This document shows, in pieces, positions 26,009-34,132 of a DNA stretch of 64,000 nt. Below the pieces are notes generated by a model. It ran no database searches. It saw only the letters and a program-made list of their open reading frames with translations, and was not told the origin of the DNA. The position numbers were made by a program, and so were the translations under genes. How positions within the stretch are numbered: position 1 is the first letter of the stretch; each line of letters begins with the position of its first letter. This DNA is from Fibrobacter sp. UWB2 (GTDB lineage Bacteria; Fibrobacterota; Fibrobacteria; Fibrobacterales; Fibrobacteraceae), in NCBI RefSeq assembly GCF_002210425.1, contig NZ_MWQK01000006.1, positions 62,001-126,000 of the forward strand, in the 5' to 3' direction.

Positions 26009-26071
26009 ATGTACTGCATTCTCGCCGCCCTCTTGATCAAGAGCTTTAAGAAGTACGCAAAGCGTGCCTAA
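26009..26071 (+). CDS. 20-residue micro-protein, copy 2 (novel)
   Basis: Encodes exactly the same peptide as copy 1 (MYCILAALLI then KSFKKYAKRA) with four silent changes: Ile ATT to ATC, Lys AAA to AAG, Arg CGC to CGT and Ala GCT to GCC. AAGGAG at 25994-25999 is again nine bases before the ATG, and the leader is identical. A terminator follows 30 bases after the stop, so it is not a leader peptide for malQ, which starts at 26181. The function is unknown. Confidence 0.72.
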   Translation: MYCILAALLIKSFKKYAKRA

Positions 26072-26101
26072 TTCTATAAAGAACGATTAAGAATAAGAAT
26101 T

Positions 26102-26127
26102 GGTCTCGGGTTTCCGAGCCTTTTTTT
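26102..26127 (+). terminator. Terminator of micro-gene copy 2
   Basis: GG plus CTCGG pairs with CCGAG plus CC (one bulged T) around a GTTT loop, followed by seven T residues. It separates the micro-gene from malQ. Confidence 0.85.
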
Positions 26128-26180
26128 ATTTGCTAGCAATTTAAAAGTTTCTTTTACAAAATTAGAGTTATATTTGAAGC

Positions 26181-28154
26181 ATGCGATATGGTGATTTAAC
26201 TTCCTTTCAAACCGGCGTAGCCGTTCCCCTTTTCAGTCTTCACAGCAAGCACAGCATTGGCATTGGCGAATTCCTGGACTTGATTCCGTTCGCCCAGTGG
26301 GCCAAGTTCTGCGGATTCAATATCATTCAGCTTTTGCCTGTAAACGATACCGGCTCCGAGCCGAGTCCTTACAGTGCCCGCAGCGCTTTTGCCTTGAACC
26401 CGGTGTTCATTAATGTGCAGTCTGTTGAAGGAGCCTCTGTCCTCGAACATGAAATCGAAAAGGCCCGTGAACAGTTTGCTGAACTTGAACGTGTGGACTA
26501 CTACCACATTACCACATGGAAGCGCGCCATCCTCCGCAAGATTTTTGATAATCAGTACGATGTCCTGAAAGCTTCGAAGAAGCTCCTTGCCTGGATTGAC
26601 AAGAATTCCTGGGTCAAGTCCTATTGCGTCTATTGCACGCTCAAGGCCCAGAACAACGAAGCTAGCTGGAAGGACTGGAAAAAGTTCCAGAACCCCTCTG
26701 CTGCCGATGTCGACAAGCTTTGGATGAAGAACTACAGGGACGTGCTGTTCCAGGCTTGGATGCAGTACACTGCCGAAGGTCAGTTTACCGCCGCTGTGAA
26801 CGAAGTCTCCAAACTCGGGCTCCGCCTGAAGGGCGACGTGCCTATCCTCATCAACGAAGACAGTGCCGACGTCTGGTTTGACCGCAAGTACTTCTCGCTT
26901 GCAGACCGCGCGGGTGCACCTCCTGACATGTTCAGCTACGGTGGCCAGAACTGGGGCTTCCCGACTTACCGCTGGGATGTGCTTGAAGCCGATGACTTTG
27001 GCTGGTGGCGTCGCCGTTTGGCTCAGGCCAGCAAGTTCTATCATGCTTACCGCATTGACCACGTGCTTGGATTCTTCCGCATCTGGGCGATTCCTGAATC
27101 TGAATCGACAGGTATCTTGGGACGCTTCCAACCGTCCATCCCGCTCACTTGGGACGTACTCCGCAATGCGGGCTTCTGCCGCGAATCGCTGGAATACCTG
27201 CGCCGTCCAAACTTCTCTATAGACCAGCTGCGTGAATTCCTCGGTGCCGAAACGGAAAGGCTCGTGCCGAAGTGCTTCACGAACTTGCCGGGAACGTTCG
27301 ACCGCTTTATCATCAAGCCGGAACTTTTGTCCGAACGCGCCATCCTTGCTCTTGACGAACCGCAAGAAGTCAAGGATTCCATGCTCCGCGTTTACTGGAA
27401 CCGCGTGTTTATCCCGACGGGTGACGAAAATACGTTCTACCCGTACTGGTACTGGTACAACCAGCCGGTGCTCTTTACACTCCCGCAGAACGAACAAGAT
27501 AAATTGCACGATTTGATTGGCCAGAATGAACAGGCTCAGAACGCACTCTGGGAACAGAATGCCATGAAGCTTTTGTCTGTACTCGCCAACGAAACGGATA
27601 TGCTCGTTTGCGCCGAAGACCTTGGTGCAGTGCCGCCGTGCGTGCCGACTGTGCTCAAAAAGCTCGACATCATGTCGCTACGCATTGAACGCTGGGCCCG
27701 CAACTGGAACGTTCCGTATTCTCCGTATTACAGCATGGAAGATTATCCGCGCCTCTCCGTTTGCACAACGAGTTGCCATGATACTTCGACGCTCCGCGGC
27801 TTGTGGGAAGAACCTGATTTTGACAAGGGCTTCTACTGGTCTCATGCGGGCCTGCCGGGCGTTGCTCCCGAAAAGCTTACGCCGCCTGTGGTGCACGACA
27901 TCTTGTCGCATGTGTTTACTGCAAATAGTTTGTTCTGCATTCCGCCGATCCAGGACTACTTTGCGCTTTCGGCTTCGCTTTCTGAGTGCGACCCGAAGGA
28001 AGAGCGCGTCAACATTCCGGGAACGGTCGGTGGCAAGAACTGGACTTATCGCACGCCGTGCAGTGTCGAGGACTTGCTTGCCAATGCGGGCTTGATTTCG
28101 GAGATTAGCAAACTTGTCGAAGAACGTAAGTCCCGTGCCCTCTGGAAGATTTAG
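26181..28154 (+). CDS. malQ: 4-alpha-glucanotransferase (GH77)
   Basis: MalQ disproportionates maltodextrins by moving glucan segments between chains. The 657-residue protein has the GH77 signatures: SPYSARSAFALNPVFINV near residue 70, the nucleophile Asp in YRIDHVLGFFRIW (about residue 290), the acid/base Glu in CAEDLGAVPP and the third Asp in SCHDTSTLRGLW. It lacks obvious N-terminal starch-binding domains, so it is MalQ-like rather than a full DPE2. It has no signal peptide and should act in the cytoplasm on stored glycogen or imported maltodextrins. The start at ATG 26181 follows a 50-base gap after the micro-gene terminator. The GH13 gene overlaps its 3' end. Confidence 0.95.
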   Translation: MRYGDLTSFQTGVAVPLFSLHSKHSIGIGEFLDLIPFAQWAKFCGFNIIQLLPVNDTGSEPSPYSARSAFALNPVFINVQSVEGASVLEHEIEKAREQFAELERVDYYHITTWKRAILRKIFDNQYDVLKASKKLLAWIDKNSWVKSYCVYCTLKAQNNEASWKDWKKFQNPSAADVDKLWMKNYRDVLFQAWMQYTAEGQFTAAVNEVSKLGLRLKGDVPILINEDSADVWFDRKYFSLADRAGAPPDMFSYGGQNWGFPTYRWDVLEADDFGWWRRRLAQASKFYHAYRIDHVLGFFRIWAIPESESTGILGRFQPSIPLTWDVLRNAGFCRESLEYLRRPNFSIDQLREFLGAETERLVPKCFTNLPGTFDRFIIKPELLSERAILALDEPQEVKDSMLRVYWNRVFIPTGDENTFYPYWYWYNQPVLFTLPQNEQDKLHDLIGQNEQAQNALWEQNAMKLLSVLANETDMLVCAEDLGAVPPCVPTVLKKLDIMSLRIERWARNWNVPYSPYYSMEDYPRLSVCTTSCHDTSTLRGLWEEPDFDKGFYWSHAGLPGVAPEKLTPPVVHDILSHVFTANSLFCIPPIQDYFALSASLSECDPKEERVNIPGTVGGKNWTYRTPCSVEDLLANAGLISEISKLVEERKSRALWKI

Positions 28155-29412
28155 CGCTCCCGCTTGGGTCAAGGACGCTGTTTTCTATCAGATTTTTCCG
28201 GACCGCTTTTGCCGTAGTGCAAAGTACAAGGCGGTCGGAAAGTTTGTGGATTGGGATACGCTCCCGACCCGTGAAAACATGTTCGGCGGAAACCTCGCGG
28301 GCATTTGCGAAAAACTGGAATACATTGCGTCGCTTGGCGTGAATGCGATTTACCTTTGCCCGATTTTCAAGAGCAATTCGAATCACCGTTACCATACGGT
28401 TGATTATTTTGAAATTGACCCTGTTTTGGGGACTCTCAAGGATTTTGACACGCTTGTCAAGAAGGCGCACAAGCTTGGGCTTCGTGTGATTCTGGATGGC
28501 GTGTTCAACCACTGCTCGCGCGGTTTTTTCCAGTTCAACAGCTTGATGGAGCTCGGCAAGAATTCCCCGTACGTGGACTGGTTCCATGTGCACGGCTGGC
28601 CGCTCCATGCGTATTCGGGTAAGCCCAATTACGATTGCTGGTGGGGGTATCCTGCACTTCCGAAGTTCAATACCGATAATCCCGACGTTCGCGATTACCT
28701 TTTCTCGGTGGGTGAGTACTGGATGAAGCGTGGCATTGATGGCTGGCGCCTCGATGTTCCGAACGAGATTGACGACGATAGCTTCTGGCAGGAATTCCGT
28801 CGCCGCATCAAGGCGATTAACCCGGACGCCTATATTGTCGGTGAAATTTGGGACGAGCCTTCGCGCTGGCTGCAAGGCGACCAGTTTGATGGCGTGATGA
28901 ATTACCAGTTCCGTAAGGCTGTGCTTGCGTACCTCTTTGACGAGAAGCCGATAGACGTGGCTGAATTTGCGAAGCGCTTGCAGGGCGCGTTCCCAGAAGG
29001 TCGTTTTGGTGTGCCGATGAACTTGCTCGGGAGCCATGATACGATTCGCTTGGCGTCACTTCCATGCTCAAATTTGCAGCGAGTGAAGCTTGCGCTTGCG
29101 CTGTTGTTCTTTTTGCCGGGCGCTCCCTGTATATATTATGGCGAAGAAATCGGCATGTTGGGTGGCAAGGACCCCGATAACCGCAGGGCGTTCCCGTGGG
29201 ATAAATTCCCGGAAATGCAGAAGGCGCCTATCTATGACTATATAAAAAGCTTGATTGCGCTCCGCAATAAGGAACGCGTGCTGCGCGATGGCTCGCTTGA
29301 GATTGCTTATAGTGCGGGCCGCCTAGAAATTGTCCGTACCCTCGGCAAGAAGAAGATGACGCTTGCGATTTCGGCTGCAAAGCCGGATCCTGCGTTTGAA
29401 ATAAATGACTAA
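28114..29412 (+). CDS. GH13 alpha-amylase family glycosidase (cyclomaltodextrinase/neopullulanase-like)
   Basis: This protein of about 432 residues lacks a signal peptide and holds a complete GH13 barrel: FYQIFPDRF near the start, the first conserved region DGVFNHCSRGF, the nucleophile Asp in GWRLDVPNE, the acid/base Glu in IVGEIWDE and the transition-state Asp in LLGSHDT. It suits cytoplasmic hydrolysis of linear or cyclic maltodextrins beside MalQ. Its start overlaps malQ by 41 bases: TTG 28114 has GGAG ten bases upstream, while GTG 28135 is a shorter alternative. The pair is probably translationally coupled. It is short for GH13 and lacks the N-terminal domain typical of neopullulanases. 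Confidence 0.88.
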   Translation: MSKNVSPVPSGRFSAPAWVKDAVFYQIFPDRFCRSAKYKAVGKFVDWDTLPTRENMFGGNLAGICEKLEYIASLGVNAIYLCPIFKSNSNHRYHTVDYFEIDPVLGTLKDFDTLVKKAHKLGLRVILDGVFNHCSRGFFQFNSLMELGKNSPYVDWFHVHGWPLHAYSGKPNYDCWWGYPALPKFNTDNPDVRDYLFSVGEYWMKRGIDGWRLDVPNEIDDDSFWQEFRRRIKAINPDAYIVGEIWDEPSRWLQGDQFDGVMNYQFRKAVLAYLFDEKPIDVAEFAKRLQGAFPEGRFGVPMNLLGSHDTIRLASLPCSNLQRVKLALALLFFLPGAPCIYYGEEIGMLGGKDPDNRRAFPWDKFPEMQKAPIYDYIKSLIALRNKERVLRDGSLEIAYSAGRLEIVRTLGKKKMTLAISAAKPDPAFEIND

Positions 29413-29466
29413 ATTGCTATCTTTGTCCCGCAACTAGTATGTTTAATGCCTTTTAAGGGATTACAA

Positions 29467-32097
29467 ATGAATAAACATAAATTCGGCTTCCGAGAAATTA
29501 TCATTCTCCTAGTCATCATTCTTTCAGCCATCTCTGTATGGCCGTCTATCCAGGTTCACTCCAAGAAGGGTGAAGCCAAGCAGGCTTTCCTTAAGGAAAA
29601 TCCGAAACTGAGCTCTCGTTCTGTTAACTTCGGTTTGGATCTTGCTGGTGGTACTAGCATCACGCTCCAGATTGATCAGTCTGGCCTCAAGGAAGGTGAA
29701 GATATCAAGGATATCCAGGCCCAGTCCCTCGAAATCATTCGTAACCGTGTTGACCAGTACGGTCTTTCTGAACCGCAGATTTCTCTGGCTGGCGATGACC
29801 GCATTGTCGTTGAACTGGCTGGTGTGGATGATTCCACGGCTAAGGCTCTCGTGGGTTCCACGGCAAAGCTCGAATTCAAGATTCTCGCTGAATCTGAAAA
29901 GTTTACGCAGGTTGTTGGCCTCATCGACCAGTACTTGACCCGTCAGACGACGGATATCATTGCTGATTCCACGGTGAGCGATTCTGCTAAGGTTGATTCT
30001 GCCAAGAAGGCTCCGGAAGCTAAGGATCAGGCTTTGTCTGATGAAGAACTTCTTGCTGGTGGCGTTGCAAAGGCAGAAACCGCTGAAAAGAAGGATTCCG
30101 CTGTTGCTGAAGCCGCTCCGGCAGACGTGGTCGGACAGTCCCTTTCCTCCTTCTTCATCTCTTACGGCAATGGCGGTTTCATTGCTGAAGAAAGCGTCGA
30201 AAAGGTGAAGAAGCTCCTCGCTACAGAAGGTGTTCAGAAGCTCATCCCGCGCGATGTCGCTTTCGCTTTCGGTAGCGGTCTCGAAAAGCTCCGCCGCGAT
30301 GCCAACATCAAGGCCAAGCGTCTTTACCTCCTCAAGCGCCGCGCAGAAATGGGCGGTGACGATATCACGGATGCTCGTCCGTACCGCGTCAGCGATGGTA
30401 TGAGCGCCGGTGAAGTTGCCGTGAACCTCAAGTTCGGCGGCATCGGTCCTAAGAAGTTCTCTGCTGTTACTGCTGCTAACGTCGGCAAGCAGATGGCCAT
30501 CGTTCTTGATAACCAGGTCATTAGCGCTCCGGTCATCCGTGACCGTATCCCGAACGGCGAAGCTCAGATCACGGGTCTCGACGACATTGCCGAAGCTAAC
30601 CGCCTCGCTGTCGTTTTGAAGGCTGGCGCCCTCAAGGCTCCGATGCAGATCATCGAAAGCCGTAGCGTTGGTGCAACCCTCGGTGAAGAAAACATTGCTC
30701 AGGGCTTTGGTTCCGGTGCAATCGGCCTCTTGCTCTGCTTGGTGTTCATGGTTGCTTACTACCGTCTTGGTGGCTTTATCGCAAGTATCGGTGTGATGAT
30801 CAACGCCGCTGTGACTGCCGCTGTGATGTCTGTGTTTAACGCCACGCTTACTCTCCCGGGTATTGCCGGCTTCATCCTCGTCGTCGGTATGTCTCTCGAC
30901 GCGAACGTGATTATTTTCGAACGTATTCGTGAAGAACTCAAGAACGGCCTTACGGCTCGCGCCGCTGTCGCCAAGGGTTATGAACGTGCATTCAGCGCCA
31001 TCTTGGACTCCAACTTGACGACGGTCTTGACGGGTCTTATTTTGTACAAGATTGGTACGGGTTCTGTCAAGGGTTTCGGTCTTACGCTTATGATCGGTAT
31101 CCTCACTTCTCTCTTCTGCGCTATTACGGTTTCTCGTGCCGTCTTGGATTGGAGACTTGCAAAGCGCGATAGAACGACGCTCTCTATCGGTTCTGGCTTC
31201 AAGACTTTGAACAATGCTAACCTCCAGATTATGAAGAACCGTGGCAAGTTCAAGGTTCTCTCCTGGATTCTCATTATTGCAAGTGTCGCTTGCATTGCAG
31301 TGAAGGGCTTTGACTTCAGCATCGACTTCACGGGTGGCCAGGTCTACACGATCCAGTATCAGGATACTGAAAAGCACGAAACCGACTTGAACAAGGCTTT
31401 GAGCAAGGCTGGCATTGAAGGTGCTCGCGTCCGCTCTCTCGGCGGTACGTCTGCTAACTCTTACCAGGTCAGCGTTCGCGGCGATGACACGAGCTTCGAA
31501 CTCGCTATGACCAAGGCTTTCGAAGCCGCCAACCAGAAGTGCGAAATTGTGGCTAAGGACTCTGTGGGTCCGACCATCGGTAAGGAACTCCGCTTCAATG
31601 CTATTTTGTCTGTGATTATCGCATGGCTCTGCATTGCCCTCTACGTTTGGTTCCGATTCGGTAAGCTTGGCCTTGGCTTCGGCGTTGCTGCTGTGCTTGG
31701 CCTTATTCACGATACCATCATCACGCTCGGCTTCATCTCTGCCTTCGGTCTTTCTTTCGATGGCGCCTTGATCGCTTCGCTCCTCACGATGATTGGTTAC
31801 TCCGTCAACGATACCATCGTGAACTTCGACCGTATCCGTGAAAATACCGCTCTCTTCGGTGCTGCAAAGTACGAACAGACAATCAATAGCTCTTTGAACC
31901 AGTGCTTCAGCCGTACGGTGATTACCTCTCTCACGACTCTCTTCGTTTGCGTGGTTCTCGCTGTTATGGGTGGTTCTTCCATCCGCGACTTCGGTCTTGT
32001 CCAGTGCTTCGGTATCCTCATCGGTACTTACTCTTCTGTGTGCGTCTGCTCTCCGATCGTTCTCTGGTGGAGCAAGAAGTTCAAGAAGGGTGTGTAA
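29467..32097 (+). CDS. secDF: Protein translocase SecDF (fused SecD and SecF)
   Basis: One 876-residue polypeptide joins SecD and SecF, the proton-driven accessory that pulls exported proteins out of the Sec channel. The SecD half starts with one membrane helix (EIIILLVIILSAISVWPS), has FGLDLAGGTSITLQID and the P1 periplasmic region, then five helices including LPGIAGFILVVGMSLDANVIIFERIREEL. The SecF half begins near residue 590 (FDFSIDFTGGQVYTIQY) and has GYSVNDTIVNFDRIREN. A low-complexity insert rich in Ala, Asp, Ser and Lys occupies residues about 160-225 within P1. I prefer ATG 29467, which has AAGGGA upstream, to the ATG at 29446. A GC-rich terminator follows at 32171. Confidence 0.96.
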   Translation: MNKHKFGFREIIILLVIILSAISVWPSIQVHSKKGEAKQAFLKENPKLSSRSVNFGLDLAGGTSITLQIDQSGLKEGEDIKDIQAQSLEIIRNRVDQYGLSEPQISLAGDDRIVVELAGVDDSTAKALVGSTAKLEFKILAESEKFTQVVGLIDQYLTRQTTDIIADSTVSDSAKVDSAKKAPEAKDQALSDEELLAGGVAKAETAEKKDSAVAEAAPADVVGQSLSSFFISYGNGGFIAEESVEKVKKLLATEGVQKLIPRDVAFAFGSGLEKLRRDANIKAKRLYLLKRRAEMGGDDITDARPYRVSDGMSAGEVAVNLKFGGIGPKKFSAVTAANVGKQMAIVLDNQVISAPVIRDRIPNGEAQITGLDDIAEANRLAVVLKAGALKAPMQIIESRSVGATLGEENIAQGFGSGAIGLLLCLVFMVAYYRLGGFIASIGVMINAAVTAAVMSVFNATLTLPGIAGFILVVGMSLDANVIIFERIREELKNGLTARAAVAKGYERAFSAILDSNLTTVLTGLILYKIGTGSVKGFGLTLMIGILTSLFCAITVSRAVLDWRLAKRDRTTLSIGSGFKTLNNANLQIMKNRGKFKVLSWILIIASVACIAVKGFDFSIDFTGGQVYTIQYQDTEKHETDLNKALSKAGIEGARVRSLGGTSANSYQVSVRGDDTSFELAMTKAFEAANQKCEIVAKDSVGPTIGKELRFNAILSVIIAWLCIALYVWFRFGKLGLGFGVAAVLGLIHDTIITLGFISAFGLSFDGALIASLLTMIGYSVNDTIVNFDRIRENTALFGAAKYEQTINSSLNQCFSRTVITSLTTLFVCVVLAVMGGSSIRDFGLVQCFGILIGTYSSVCVCSPIVLWWSKKFKKGV

Positions 32098-32118
32098 TTA
32101 GACGAGAGTATGCCGCTT

Positions 32119-32166
32119 AGGTTGGTGAGCCTGCCGAACCACGCGGCTACAGACGAAAGACTAGAG
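32119..32166. repeat. Intergenic repeat-like words (GGTT...AACC hairpin and GACGAAAGAC)
   Basis: The spacer after secDF contains a GGTTGGTGAGCCTGCCGAACC-type hairpin of the class that is dispersed in many bacterial genomes, followed by GACGAAAGACTAGAG. Related words (TCTTTCGTCTA) occur at 32240-32262 and 51170-51222. No gene is seen here. Confidence 0.4.
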
Positions 32167-32170
32167 ATTT

Positions 32171-32198
32171 GCCCCGGCTTAGCGCCGGGGCTTTTCTG
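32171..32198 (+). terminator. Terminator of secDF
   Basis: GCCCCGGC and GCCGGGGC form a perfect 8-bp stem with a five-base loop, followed by TTTTCTGTT. Confidence 0.85.
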
Positions 32199-32296
32199 TT
32201 GCTATTATCTGCTGTTTTTAATGGAATTTTTTCATCCTTGGTCTTTCGACTTTCGTCTAATTTTCTATATTGCCCATGTTCGATAAAGGGGGCGGT

Positions 32297-33229
32297 ATGC
32301 TCAAGTATTACAAAATCGAATCCGGTCGTCTCTCAGTAGCTCCGAACGAAGAAGCTGCTGACATCGTTATGATGGGTTCTTTAAGCCAGGAACAGCGCAG
32401 CATCCTTGTTAAGGAATATGAGATAACGGAACATACGATTGCCTCCGCATTTGACTCGGACGAACTTTCCCGTATCGAATACGACGATGATTTTACGACC
32501 ATCGTGTTCAAAAAGCCCAAGAATTATTCTGCCGAGGATAATTTCCAGTTCCGCGTGGAATCTTTTGGCATCTTCATTTTCAAGGACTGGGTCTTGCTCC
32601 TTACGGACAGCGACATCCCGGTGATGGATGAACGCAAGTTCTCGAAAATCGATAGCCTGAATACGTTTGTGCTCCGCGTGCTGAGCTTTGCTATTGCACA
32701 CTTCAATGAACACTTGAAGATCATCAACCGCATCAATGACGACTTGGAACTTCGTCTCAATACTTCGATGGAAAACAAGTATTTGCTCTCGATGTTCAGC
32801 TTGAACAAGGGCTTGATTTACTACGTGAGCGCCTTGAACAGTAACGATACGCTGCTCCGCAAGCTCCAGCTTGGCCGCAGCCTCAACTGGACCGAAGCCG
32901 AACGCGAACTCTTGGAAGATATCCAGATTGAAAACGGGCAGAGCTTGCAACAGGCAAACATCTACGCGAACATTTTGACGTCCATGATGGATGCGCGCGC
33001 AAGCGTGATCAACAACAACGTGAACCAGTTGATGAAGAACCTCACTATCGTGACGATTTCTATCTCGCTCCCGACGTTCTTCGCAAGCTTGTTTGGCATG
33101 AACGTGAAACTCCCGTTTGGCATGAACGGCGATGCGACTGTCGGATCCCCGGTGGCGTTCTGGATTATCATCGCCATTTGCTTCCTCTCCGTGTTTGTCT
33201 TCTTGGCCGTCTGGATGCGCAAGAAGTAG
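32297..33229 (+). CDS. corA: CorA-family divalent metal ion transporter
   Basis: The 310-residue protein has the CorA layout: a large N-terminal cytoplasmic alpha/beta region, a long helical part (residues about 130-235, with QSLQQANIYANILTSMMDARAS) and two C-terminal membrane helices. The pore signature GMN is present (LFGMNVKLPFG) at the end of the first helix. CorA proteins carry Mg2+, Co2+ or Ni2+ inwards; the ion cannot be set from sequence. ATG 32297 has AAGGGGG close upstream and is preferred over ATG 32276. A promoter presumably lies in the 100 bases after the secDF terminator. Confidence 0.93.
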   Translation: MLKYYKIESGRLSVAPNEEAADIVMMGSLSQEQRSILVKEYEITEHTIASAFDSDELSRIEYDDDFTTIVFKKPKNYSAEDNFQFRVESFGIFIFKDWVLLLTDSDIPVMDERKFSKIDSLNTFVLRVLSFAIAHFNEHLKIINRINDDLELRLNTSMENKYLLSMFSLNKGLIYYVSALNSNDTLLRKLQLGRSLNWTEAERELLEDIQIENGQSLQQANIYANILTSMMDARASVINNNVNQLMKNLTIVTISISLPTFFASLFGMNVKLPFGMNGDATVGSPVAFWIIIAICFLSVFVFLAVWMRKK

Positions 33230-33270
33230 TTTTGCGCTTTACGCAAGTCACTCGAATTACTAGTTACAAG

Positions 33271-33299
33271 AAAACGCGACCGTTGTGGCCGCGCTTTTC
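33271..33299. terminator. Bidirectional terminator between corA and a convergent lipoprotein gene
   Basis: Stem CGCGACC/GGCCGCG has one mismatch and is flanked by AAAA on the left and TTTT on the right, so it can serve the two converging genes. Confidence 0.6.
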
Positions 33300-33321
33300 G
33301 TTTAAACGGGATGTTTGACGC

Positions 33322-34008
33322 TTACTTCAAAATCGGCGTTCTGGCGATGCTTCTCTTGACGAATGCCAAGACGCACTTTTCCCAGTCGGAGCGTGTCATG
33401 GCGTATGCGAATTTGCTGCGGATTTCTTCGTGACCGAAGGCGACGCGTTCGCCGGACTGATTGTAGATGGCGTAGTCTGCATAAATCCAGAGACCTTTTT
33501 CAACAATCGTTTCGCCTGCGAATGCCATGCTGTTTTGTCCCGGATTTACGTTTGCGCCAAATGCAGCACCTGAAGAATAATAGGCTTGATTGGCGTGAGC
33601 ATCTTCTCTGCGGCTAAAGATAACATTAGAGATTGCCAAGTAGTACCCGTTGCCCTGTTCCATGGATGTGGGCTTCGGGGTCTTGAATTCTGTGGAGTCA
33701 ACGTGATCCGTTTCGATAATCATGCCTTCGGCATCGACCTTTTTATAGTCCAATGCGATAGCTCCCTTGATGTAGGTCTCGTAGTCCTTCTTGAGTTCGA
33801 GCTTGAACCATTCACCAAAGTTGTTTGCGTATTCTTCGATGTCGTCCTTGAGGTCGTCTTCGTTTTCAACGAGAGGTTCCGTGAACACGATTGTCAGCTT
33901 GGAAGGCTTCTCGGTCCATGTCTGTGCAACAGAGAAGGTTGGGGCTTTCTTGGCGCAACCTGCAAAAATCAATGCAATTGCGGCGAGTAAAATCAGTTTG
34001 AGTTTCAT
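33322..34008 (-). CDS. Lipoprotein of unknown function
   Basis: The 228-residue protein starts with a lipoprotein signal and lipobox FAGC at residues 15-18. The rest is soluble with mixed alpha/beta prediction: KLTIVFTEPLVENEDDLKDDIEEYANNFGEWF, then a Ser-Gly-Ala-rich part around residue 145 and a helical C terminus. I do not recognise a family; KLTIVFTEP and GEEIR...AFGHE suggest a protein of the LpoB/LPP20-like envelope class, but this is weak. It stands alone in a convergent arrangement with corA and behind the polyprenyl synthase terminator. Confidence 0.75.
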   Translation of the reverse strand: MKLKLILLAAIALIFAGCAKKAPTFSVAQTWTEKPSKLTIVFTEPLVENEDDLKDDIEEYANNFGEWFKLELKKDYETYIKGAIALDYKKVDAEGMIIETDHVDSTEFKTPKPTSMEQGNGYYLAISNVIFSRREDAHANQAYYSSGAAFGANVNPGQNSMAFAGETIVEKGLWIYADYAIYNQSGERVAFGHEEIRSKFAYAMTRSDWEKCVLAFVKRSIARTPILK

Positions 34009-34057
34009 TCCATTTTCTCCTTTTTGGATTTATTTGTGCTCAAAATATAGCATAAAA

Positions 34058-34092
34058 TAAAAAAAGAAAAAGCCTGCGATTATCTCGCAGGC
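34058..34092 (-). terminator. Terminator of the dciA-gyrB-polyprenyl synthase run
   Basis: GCCTGCG and CGCAGGC with a seven-base loop, followed on the minus strand by TTTTTCTTTTTTTT. It lies 40 bases past the polyprenyl synthase stop. Confidence 0.88.
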
Positions 34093-34132
34093 TTGACTAA
34101 TTATAAACTTATTCTAAGAATGTATCGCCGTT

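Larger units (their letters stand above)
25653..26071 (+). repeat. Tandem duplication of a micro-gene transcription unit (two copies, 276 bp apart)
   Basis: Copy 1 covers 25653-25795 and copy 2 covers 25929-26071. They share an upstream A/T-rich tract with CGAAATATATACT, a promoter, an identical segment from the -10 side through the start codon, and a 20-codon reading frame with four silent differences. The sequence between them and the two terminators are different, so selection appears to have kept the promoter, leader and coding parts. Confidence 0.85.

Noticed and set aside
25653-26071. The tandem repeat as a CRISPR array or IS remnant
   Set aside because: Only two units of unequal flanks with coding content, promoters and terminators; no spacers, inverted ends or transposase.
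29524-31710. 728-codon open frame antisense to secDF
   Set aside because: Composition artefact of the biased codons of secDF; the sense strand product is unmistakable.
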